NCBI RefSeq assembly: GCF_049445995.1
Contig: NZ_JBMSDZ010000005.1
Coordinates: forward strand, 62,001 to 126,000
Length of the DNA stretch: 64,000 nucleotides
Source of the DNA: Dyella_A sp049445995
Lineage (GTDB): Bacteria > Pseudomonadota > Gammaproteobacteria > Xanthomonadales > Rhodanobacteraceae
Direction of reading: 5' to 3'
A program made the position numbers and the translations under genes. Under the pieces are notes generated by a model. It saw only the letters and a list, made by a program, of their open reading frames with translations, did not search any database and was not told where the DNA came from. Shown piece by piece: positions 58,086 to 64,000 of the stretch. Each line of letters begins with the position of its first letter. Within the stretch, counting starts at the first letter, position 1.

Positions 58086-60013
58086 ACGAGATGGCTAAAA
58101 ACCTCCTGCTCTGGCTGATCATCGCGGTGGTGCTCATCGCCGTGTTCCAGAGCTTCAATCCGCACGGCGTCGCCTCGTCCGATCTGCCCTACAGCGCGTT
58201 CGTGCAGAACGTGGAAAACGGCAACGTGTCCAGTGCCAACATCAGTGCGGAGAACCCGGCCACCATCAGCGGCAAGCTGAAGGACGGCAGCACCTTCCGC
58301 ACGGTGGCTCCGGTGCTGGGCTTCTCCACCAACACCGTGATCAAGCAGATGCAGGACAAGGGGGTCGAGGTCCGCCAGGAGTCGGCTCCGGGGTTCTCGC
58401 TGGTCAACCTGCTGGTGAGCTGGCTGCCGGTGATCCTGATCGCGGGCGTGTTCATCTGGTTCATGCGCCAGATGCAGTCGGGCGCCGGCGGGCGCGGCGC
58501 GATGAGCTTCGGTCGTTCGCGTGCCAAGCTGCAGGGCGAGGACCAGGTGAAGGTCAACTTCAGCGACGTGGCCGGTTGCGACGAGGCCAAGGAGGAGGTC
58601 GGCGAACTGGTCGAGTTCCTGCGCGATCCGGGCAAGTTCCAGAAGCTGGGCGGCAAGATTCCGCGCGGCGTGCTGATGGTCGGCCCGCCGGGCACCGGCA
58701 AGACGCTGCTCGCCAAGGCGATCGCCGGCGAGGCGAAAGTGCCGTTCTTCTCGATCTCCGGTTCGGATTTCGTCGAGATGTTCGTGGGCGTCGGCGCCTC
58801 GCGCGTGCGCGACATGTTCGAGCAGGCCAAGAAGCATGCGCCGTGCATCATCTTCATCGACGAGATCGATGCGGTCGGCCGTCATCGCGGTGCCGGGCTG
58901 GGCGGCGGTCACGACGAGCGCGAGCAGACCCTCAACCAGTTGCTGGTGGAGATGGACGGCTTCGAGGGCACCGAGGGCATCATCGTCATTGCCGCCACCA
59001 ATCGCCCCGACGTGCTCGATCCGGCGCTGCTGCGTCCGGGTCGTTTCGATCGCCAGGTGGTCGTCGGGCTGCCCGACGTGAAGGGGCGTGAGCAGATCCT
59101 GCAGGTGCACCTGCGCAAGGTACCGATGGCGAGCGACGTCAACGCCATGGTGATCGCGCGCGGCACGCCGGGTTTCTCCGGAGCGGACCTGGCCAACCTC
59201 GTCAACGAGGCGGCGCTGTTCGCAGCCCGGGAAAATGCGCGCGAAGTGCGCATGAGCCATCTGGACAAGGCGCGCGACAAGATCCTGATGGGTGCCGAAC
59301 GCCGCTCGATGGCCATGAGCGAGGACGAAAAGAAGCTCACCGCCTATCACGAGGCCGGCCATGCCATCGTGGGTCGCCTGGTGCCGGAGCACGACCCGGT
59401 CTACAAGGTGACCATCATTCCGCGCGGTCGCGCGCTCGGCGTGACGATGTACCTGCCCGAGAGCGACAAGTACAGCATCAACCGCGTGGCGATCCAGTCG
59501 CAGCTGTGCTCTCTGTATGGCGGGCGGGTGGCGGAGGAGCTGATCTTCGGTGCCGACAAGGTCACCACGGGGGCTTCCAACGATATCGAGCGCGCCACCA
59601 AGATGGCACGCAACATGGTGACCAAGTGGGGCCTGTCCGACGAACTCGGGCCGATCACCTACGGCGAGGACGAAGACGAGGTGTTCCTCGGCCGTTCGGT
59701 CACCCAGCACAAGAGCATCTCGAACGAGACGGCAAGCAAGATCGATGCGGTGGTGCGCGGCATCCTCGACCGGGCCTACGCACGCAGCAAGCAGTTGCTC
59801 ACCGACAACATCGACAAGCTGCACGTGATGGCCGAGGCGCTGCTGCAGTACGAGACGATCGACGCGCACCAGATTGACGAGATCATGGCCGGACACATAC
59901 CGGGACCACCCGCCGACTGGTCCAAGAGCGGCTCGGGAGGTCCGGTGCCCCCATTGCCGCCACGTGGCGATACCGGATCGAGCAAGCTGGGCAACCCGGC
60001 GGTGCAGAACTGA
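58082..60013 (+). CDS. ftsH: ATP-dependent zinc metalloprotease FtsH
   Basis: 643 residues. Two membrane helices (about residues 6-22 and 111-129) enclose a periplasmic domain. The AAA+ module carries Walker A GPPGTGKT (about 202-209), Walker B FIDEIDAVG and the SRH region; the M41 protease has HEAGH. A Pro/Gly-rich C-terminal tail follows. It degrades membrane and soluble proteins, including LpxC in related bacteria. It starts within the stop of rlmE. A hairpin follows its stop. Confidence 0.97.
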   Translation: MNEMAKNLLLWLIIAVVLIAVFQSFNPHGVASSDLPYSAFVQNVENGNVSSANISAENPATISGKLKDGSTFRTVAPVLGFSTNTVIKQMQDKGVEVRQESAPGFSLVNLLVSWLPVILIAGVFIWFMRQMQSGAGGRGAMSFGRSRAKLQGEDQVKVNFSDVAGCDEAKEEVGELVEFLRDPGKFQKLGGKIPRGVLMVGPPGTGKTLLAKAIAGEAKVPFFSISGSDFVEMFVGVGASRVRDMFEQAKKHAPCIIFIDEIDAVGRHRGAGLGGGHDEREQTLNQLLVEMDGFEGTEGIIVIAATNRPDVLDPALLRPGRFDRQVVVGLPDVKGREQILQVHLRKVPMASDVNAMVIARGTPGFSGADLANLVNEAALFAARENAREVRMSHLDKARDKILMGAERRSMAMSEDEKKLTAYHEAGHAIVGRLVPEHDPVYKVTIIPRGRALGVTMYLPESDKYSINRVAIQSQLCSLYGGRVAEELIFGADKVTTGASNDIERATKMARNMVTKWGLSDELGPITYGEDEDEVFLGRSVTQHKSISNETASKIDAVVRGILDRAYARSKQLLTDNIDKLHVMAEALLQYETIDAHQIDEIMAGHIPGPPADWSKSGSGGPVPPLPPRGDTGSSKLGNPAVQN

Positions 60014-60043
60014 CTGGCGGTCGTCCACGGATCACGAGGCATG

Positions 60044-60066
60044 GCGCCGCGGCTCGTCCGCGGCGC
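60044..60066 (+). terminator. Hairpin after ftsH
   Basis: GCGCCGCGG / CCGCGGCGC, a perfect 9-bp stem with loop CTCGT, 30 bases after the ftsH stop and followed by TCTCGTTT. A second small hairpin, CGTTTGG-ATGG-CCAAACG (60070-60087), follows it. T content after the stem is only partial. Confidence 0.6.
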
Positions 60067-60164
60067 TCTCGTTTGGATGGCCAAACGACAGGCGCCGGCT
60101 CCGATGACGCCGGCCGTCCGCCGCGACGAAGTACGACGGTCCCGCAAAAAAATCAAAAAAGGTG

Positions 60165-60193
60165 TTGACGCCCGGCGGCTCTATCTGAATAAT
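60165..60193 (+). promoter_or_regulatory. Promoter of the tRNA array
   Basis: A -35 TTGACG (60165-60170) and a -10 AATAAT (60188-60193) are separated by exactly 17 bases. It lies 65 bases before the first tRNA and is followed by the GC-rich discriminator TCCGC, as in stringently controlled stable-RNA promoters. Confidence 0.75.
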
Positions 60194-60257
60194 TCCGCTT
60201 CTTGCTTCGGCTCTCTTCGTACAGGTGAAGGGCGTCAAGGCAACAGGTTTGAAGTGT

Positions 60258-60334
60258 GCGCCCGTAGCTCAGCTGGATAGAGTACCTGGCTACGAACCAG
60301 GCGGTCGGGAGTTCGAATCTCTCCGGGCGCGCCA
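60258..60334 (+). tRNA. tRNA-Arg (anticodon ACG)
   Basis: A full cloverleaf with acceptor GCGCCCG / CGGGCGC, anticodon stem CCTGG-CTACGAA-CCAGG (anticodon ACG, read as ICG after deamination), TTCGAAT T-loop and encoded CCA. 77 bases. Confidence 0.96.
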
Positions 60335-60520
60335 CCTTCATCCGGGAATCGTCCGCCAGCGGGCAGATTCGATCTGCAGGGCAGCGGGTTGCGCCTGCAG
60401 GCCGGACAGCGTTTATTAGGTTCGGTATGTTCGTATACGGATTGACTGGGCTGCATGTCACCCGTACATTTGAAAGCTTCGCGCGGCGATGTGATCGATC
60501 GATGTGATCGATGTTTTCGG

Positions 60521-60597
60521 CGGGGTATAGCTCAGTCTGGTAGAGCGTTGCGTTTGGGACGCAAAAGTCGGGGGTTCGAATCCCTCTGCCCCGACCA
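60521..60597 (+). tRNA. tRNA-Pro (anticodon TGG)
   Basis: Acceptor CGGGGTA / TGCCCCG, anticodon arm TTGCG-TTTGGGA-CGCAA with anticodon TGG, T-loop TTCGAAT, encoded CCA. 77 bases. Confidence 0.96.
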
Positions 60598-60622
60598 CGC
60601 TAGGCTCTTCCGCGCGGTGACT

Positions 60623-60699
60623 GCGCCTGTAGCTCAACCGGATAGAGCATCGGCCTTCTAAGCCGACGGTTGCAGGTTCGAGTCCTGTCGGGCGCGCCA
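60623..60699 (+). tRNA. tRNA-Arg (anticodon TCT)
   Basis: Acceptor GCGCCTG / CGGGCGC with one G-T pair, anticodon arm TCGGC-CTTCTAA-GCCGA with anticodon TCT, T-loop TTCGAGT, encoded CCA. 77 bases. It reads AGA, a rare codon in this GC-rich genome. Confidence 0.95.
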
Positions 60700-60713
60700 A
60701 CAACAAGTTTTAC

Positions 60714-60791
60714 GGTGGGCGTAGCTCAGCTGGTTAGAGTCCCGGATTGTGATTCCGGATGTCGTGGGTTCGAATCCCATCGCTCACCCCA
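60714..60791 (+). tRNA. tRNA-His (anticodon GTG)
   Basis: Anticodon arm CCGGA-TTGTGAT-TCCGG with anticodon GTG. The acceptor has the extra 5' G (position -1, base 60714) that pairs with the discriminator C, as histidine tRNAs need. T-loop TTCGAAT and encoded CCA are present. 78 bases. Confidence 0.95.
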
Positions 60792-60806
60792 AATTGGAAA
60801 GTTTCA

Positions 60807-60882
<76 letters not shown>

Positions 60883-60893
60883 GTGAAACCAGG

Positions 60894-60920
60894 ACGCCGG
60901 TCGATCTCGACCGGCGTTTT
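60894..60920 (+). terminator. Rho-independent terminator after the tRNA array
   Basis: ACGCCGGTCG / CGACCGGCGT with a loop of ATCT, followed by TTTTGCG. It ends the five-tRNA transcript. Confidence 0.85.
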
Positions 60921-60979
60921 GCGTTCCAGGCAAGTATTTTTTCCGTCAGGGCGGAGCGTCGGCCGCGGTTCCGGAGCGC

Positions 60980-61009
60980 TTGTGCTGCAGGCTGGCGCGA
61001 CCCTAGAAT
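60980..61009 (+). promoter_or_regulatory. Candidate promoter for tRNA-Leu or tig
   Basis: TTGTGC (60980-60985) and TAGAAT (61004-61009) lie 18 bases apart, about 130 bases before tRNA-Leu. The -35 is only a partial match to the consensus. Confidence 0.4.
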
Positions 61010-61141
61010 ACGGGGCTTTCGTGTAAGGGAATCATCGACTTAGAGCCGTTCTGCAGAGTGCACGAACCGCTCGCCGCAGTTGCCTTGCCGCGGTGAATTG
61101 TTCGTGAAATCTGCCGCTTACGGCACTTCGACGGTAGCCAG

Positions 61142-61228
61142 GCGAAAGTGGCGGAACTGGTAGACGCACCAGATTTAGGTTCTGGCGGGGTACTCCTCGT
61201 GCGGGTTCGAGTCCCGCCTTTCGCACCA
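61142..61228 (+). tRNA. tRNA-Leu (anticodon TAG)
   Basis: A class II tRNA with a long variable arm. Acceptor GCGAAAG / CTTTCGC, anticodon arm CCAGA-TTTAGGT-TCTGG with anticodon TAG, T-loop TTCGAGT, encoded CCA. 87 bases. It sits 91 bases upstream of tig, the usual place in several gammaproteobacteria. Confidence 0.96.
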
Positions 61229-61319
61229 ATTCCCTTGCTGTTTTCACGTTGCCGGTGGCCCATGCGCCGCCGCGGTGCCCCTACCGGGGGCGTCATACAG
61301 AGGTCACTCAGGAGTCGTC

Positions 61320-62612
61320 ATGCAGGTTTCGGTTGAAAACGTCGGCAAGCTCGAGCGCAAGCTCACGGTGAGGTTTCCTGCCGAGCGCTACGAGTCGCAG
61401 GTCAGCGCGCGCATCGCGGAGATGGGCCGCACGGTCCGTCTCAAGGGTTTCCGTCCGGGCAGGGTGCCGACGACCATCATCCAGCAGCGATTCGGTGCAC
61501 AGGTGCGTGGCGAAGTGCTCTCGGATCTGATCGGCAGCACGCTGCGTGAGGCCTTCGACAAGGAGAACCTGCGTCCGGTGGCGAATCCGGCCATCGATAC
61601 CACAGGCAAGCCGGAGAATGGCGAGATCGCCTACACGGCCACTTTCGAGGTGATGCCCGAGTTCCCGGCCATCGACGTCTCCACGCTGGCGATCCAGCGC
61701 CCGGTGGCCGAAGTGTCCGATGCGGACATCGGAAAGATGATCGAGACCTTGCGCCAGCAGCGGCGCACCTTCGACGCCGTGGACCGTGCCTCGAAGGAAG
61801 GCGATTTCGTGATGTTCGAGTACGCCGCCCAGGCAGGCGACTACCGCTTTCCGGCCGAGGGCCTGGAGCGTGCCGGAAGCGTGCTGGGTTCGGGCACGCT
61901 GTTCAAGGCGCTGGACGAGGCGCTGACCGGTCGCAAGGGCGATGAGTCGTTCGAGGCGGACATCGATTTCCCGGCCGATTTCCGCAACGAACAACTGGCC
62001 GGCAAGACGGCCAGGGTCAGCTTCAGCATCATCAAGGTGCAGGAGCCGGCGCTGCCGGAAGTCGACGCCGCGTTCGCCAAGCTGTTCGGTATTGTCGACG
62101 GCGATCTGGACACGTTCCGCAAGGAAGTCCGGGCCAACCTGGAGCGCGAACTGAAAGCTACGCTCATGGCGCGCCTGAAGTCCGAGGTGGCGGAGAAGCT
62201 TGCCGAGACCTATGCCGATGTCGACGTGCCGAACCTGATGGTGCAGTCCGAGGCTCGCGCCCTGGCCGCGGGCAGCGTTCCGCAGGGCCAGCAGCCCCCG
62301 CCGCAACTGATCGAGGCCGCGGCGCCGATGGCGCGCAAGCGCGTCCTGGCCGGCCTGCTGATGGGCGAGATCGCCCGCAAGCAGTCGCTGGTGATCGATC
62401 GCAAGCGCGTGGCCGAGCAGTTGGCGGCGATTGCCTCGACCTACGAGGAGCCCGAGCAGGTCATTGAACTGTACAACTCCGATCCCCAATTGATGCAGGG
62501 ACTGCAGAACCGCGTGATGGAAGACCAGGTGGCCGAGTGGGTAGCGCAACACGCCAACACCACGATCCAGAATCTGAGCTTTGACGAGGTCATGCGTCCG
62601 GCGGGTGCCTGA
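61320..62612 (+). CDS. tig: Trigger factor
   Basis: 430 residues. The N-terminal ribosome-binding tail has the signature GFRPGRVP (residues about 43-50), the centre is the FKBP-like prolyl isomerase domain (GDFVMFEYAAQ and the following segment), and the C-terminal helical domain completes the chaperone. Length is typical. It binds nascent chains at the ribosomal exit. ATG 61320 has an AGGAG site. It heads the tig-clpP-clpX cluster. Confidence 0.96.
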   Translation: MQVSVENVGKLERKLTVRFPAERYESQVSARIAEMGRTVRLKGFRPGRVPTTIIQQRFGAQVRGEVLSDLIGSTLREAFDKENLRPVANPAIDTTGKPENGEIAYTATFEVMPEFPAIDVSTLAIQRPVAEVSDADIGKMIETLRQQRRTFDAVDRASKEGDFVMFEYAAQAGDYRFPAEGLERAGSVLGSGTLFKALDEALTGRKGDESFEADIDFPADFRNEQLAGKTARVSFSIIKVQEPALPEVDAAFAKLFGIVDGDLDTFRKEVRANLERELKATLMARLKSEVAEKLAETYADVDVPNLMVQSEARALAAGSVPQGQQPPPQLIEAAAPMARKRVLAGLLMGEIARKQSLVIDRKRVAEQLAAIASTYEEPEQVIELYNSDPQLMQGLQNRVMEDQVAEWVAQHANTTIQNLSFDEVMRPAGA

Positions 62613-62664
62613 GCCGCGTATGCTCGGGTTGTTTCACAAGGCCAATCACCGGAGTGCCGCACAG

Positions 62665-63294
62665 ATGACCATGGACACGATCACCAACCTCAACCTGATT
62701 CCCATGGTCGTCGAGCAGACGGCCCGCGGCGAGCGTTCGTACGACATCTACTCCCGCCTGCTGAAGGAGCGGGTGATCTTCCTGGTGGGCGAGGTGAACG
62801 ATCACGTTGCCAACCTGCTGGTGGCGCAGATGCTGTTCCTCGAGTCGGAGAATCCCGAAAAGGACATCCATCTGTACATCAACAGCCCCGGTGGCGCGGT
62901 GACCGCAGGCCTTGCGATCTACGACACGATGCAGTTCGTCAAGCCCGACGTCAGCACCATGTGCATCGGCCAGGCCTGCAGTGCGGCGTCGTTGCTGTTG
63001 ATGGCGGGCGCCAAGGGCAAGCGGTACTCGCTGCCCAATTCCCGCGTGATGATCCACCAGCCGTCCGGCGGTGCCCGTGGCCAGGCGACGGATATCGAGA
63101 TCCAGGCCCAGGAAATCCTTTACCTGCGCCGTCGCCTGAACCAGATCTATGTCGACCATACCGGCCAGCCGCTCGAAAAGATCGAGCGGGACATGGAGCG
63201 CGACCGCTTCATGAGCGCCGAGGCGGCCAAGGAGTATGGGCTGATCGATTCCGTGCTGGATCGTCGGGCAGTCGACAGCGTCAAGTCGGCCTGA
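62665..63294 (+). CDS. clpP: ATP-dependent Clp protease proteolytic subunit
   Basis: 209 residues. The S14 triad is in place: Ser in GQACSAASLLL (about residue 110), His in VMIHQPSGG (about residue 135) and the Asp about 50 residues later. Regulatory hydrophobic pocket residues are conserved. ATG 62665 is used, ATG 62671 is possible. It works as a tetradecamer with ClpX or ClpA. It follows tig after 52 bases. Confidence 0.97.
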   Translation: MTMDTITNLNLIPMVVEQTARGERSYDIYSRLLKERVIFLVGEVNDHVANLLVAQMLFLESENPEKDIHLYINSPGGAVTAGLAIYDTMQFVKPDVSTMCIGQACSAASLLLMAGAKGKRYSLPNSRVMIHQPSGGARGQATDIEIQAQEILYLRRRLNQIYVDHTGQPLEKIERDMERDRFMSAEAAKEYGLIDSVLDRRAVDSVKSA

Positions 63295-63400
63295 TCGAGC
63301 AGTTGCCAGGCTGTTTTTCCCGGGTTCCGCGTCTGGATTCAGGCGCGGAGCCCTGTGTTATTCTCGGACCGAAAACCGAGTTACAGGCAGGATCACGAGC

Positions 63401-64000
63401 ATGAGCGACGAGCGGCAGGGGCGTTCCACCGACAGCGGCAAGATTCTCTACTGCTCCTTCTGCGGCAAGAGCCAGCATGAGGTGCGCAAGCTGATCGCGG
63501 GTCCCTCCGTGTTCATCTGCGACGAGTGCGTGGAGCTCTGCAACGACATCATCCGCGAAGAGCTGGAAGAGAAGGCAGCCTCCGGGCGCACGCAGCTGCC
63601 GAAGCCCCGCGAGATCATGGAAACGCTGGACCAGTACGTGGTCGGGCAGACGCGCGCCAAGAAGTCGCTGGCCGTAGCGGTCTACAACCATTACAAGCGG
63701 ATGGAGTCGCGCCAGAAGAGCGACGAGATCGAACTGGGCAAGTCCAACATCCTGCTGATCGGACCGACCGGCTCGGGCAAGACGCTGCTGGCGGAGACGC
63801 TGGCGCGGCTGTTGAACGTGCCTTTCACCATCGCCGACGCAACCACGCTCACCGAGGCCGGTTACGTTGGCGAGGATGTCGAGAACATCATCCAGAAGCT
63901 CCTGCAGAAGTGCGACTACGACGTCGAGAAGGCACAGTCCGGCATCGTCTACATCGACGAGATCGACAAGATCTCGCGCAAGAGCGAGAACCCGTCGATC
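63401..64000 (+). CDS. clpX: ATP-dependent protease ATP-binding subunit ClpX, N-terminal part (cut by window end)
   Basis: 200 residues are visible. The N-terminal zinc-binding domain has CSFCGKSQHEVRKLI and FICDECVELC (C4 site). The AAA+ region begins with Walker A GPTGSGKT and Walker B VYIDEIDKI. The rest lies beyond the window edge. ATG 63401. It unfolds substrates for ClpP, whose gene lies 106 bases upstream; a separate transcript or joint one is possible. Confidence 0.97.
   Translation, partial: MSDERQGRSTDSGKILYCSFCGKSQHEVRKLIAGPSVFICDECVELCNDIIREELEEKAASGRTQLPKPREIMETLDQYVVGQTRAKKSLAVAVYNHYKRMESRQKSDEIELGKSNILLIGPTGSGKTLLAETLARLLNVPFTIADATTLTEAGYVGEDVENIIQKLLQKCDYDVEKAQSGIVYIDEIDKISRKSENPSI

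Overview
The window is GC-rich (roughly two thirds G+C), densely coded chromosomal DNA of a gammaproteobacterium. Gene content (tig-clpP-clpX after a tRNA cluster, yhbY/rlmE/ftsH, pilU, yfhM-type alpha-2-macroglobulin with pbpC, DUF885 and DUF3014 proteins, two periplasmic GH3 glucosidases) fits the Xanthomonadales, most likely Rhodanobacteraceae (Dyella/Rhodanobacter/Luteibacter-like). That placement is from recognition of gene families, not from a tree. No plasmid, phage or CRISPR region was seen.

Layout. 1-9.7 kb: 3' end of a copper P-type ATPase; a YiiX-like NlpC/P60 hydrolase; a Nudix/peroxiredoxin pair; a PadR regulator coupled to a membrane protein, with an operator inside its promoter; a low-complexity exported protein with a clear terminator; a subtilisin-like protease divergent from an ECF sigma/anti-sigma pair; a methyltransferase. 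9.7-15.2 kb: a truncated FAD monooxygenase, a small conserved protein, a large hairpin repeat, a DUF885 lipoprotein, small envelope proteins and a GST. 15.4-22.9 kb: thioester alpha-2-macroglobulin plus penicillin-binding protein 1C, separated by a REP-like element. 23-27.7 kb: GST-like protein, quinone-type oxidoreductase, a GtrII-like membrane glucosyltransferase, pilU.

27.8-30.8 kb holds the most interesting locus. A 271-residue tetrapyrrole-methylase-fold protein closely resembles the bacterial 'split borosin' peptide N-methyltransferase SonM. It is followed by an 80-residue peptide with a short helical-looking N-terminus, a Gly/Pro/Met-rich middle and a very acidic tail, and then by a secreted-TPR/membrane diguanylate cyclase. 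I read this as a candidate split-borosin RiPP operon, with the peptide as the substrate. A run of ten G residues forms the ribosome binding site of the peptide gene.

30.9-51.4 kb: an MHS-family symporter, four c-di-GMP enzymes in all (three GGDEF proteins and one GGDEF-EAL), a DksA/TraR-like zinc protein, two GH3 glucosidases flanking an AT-richer insert and an IS110 remnant, an EamA exporter, panE, phnA-like yjdM, a di-haem peroxidase/cytochrome b561 pair, and a bicupin-TetR operon with a clear operator. 51.5-57.4 kb: a methyltransferase, a gene-free stretch, a PAP2 phosphatase/glycosyltransferase pair, gltX, a small membrane protein, an Mth938-like protein and yhbY. 57.4-64 kb: rlmE-ftsH, a tRNA array (Arg-ACG, Pro-TGG, Arg-TCT, His-GTG, Lys-CTT) with its own promoter and terminator, tRNA-Leu(TAG), then tig, clpP and the start of clpX, cut by the window edge.
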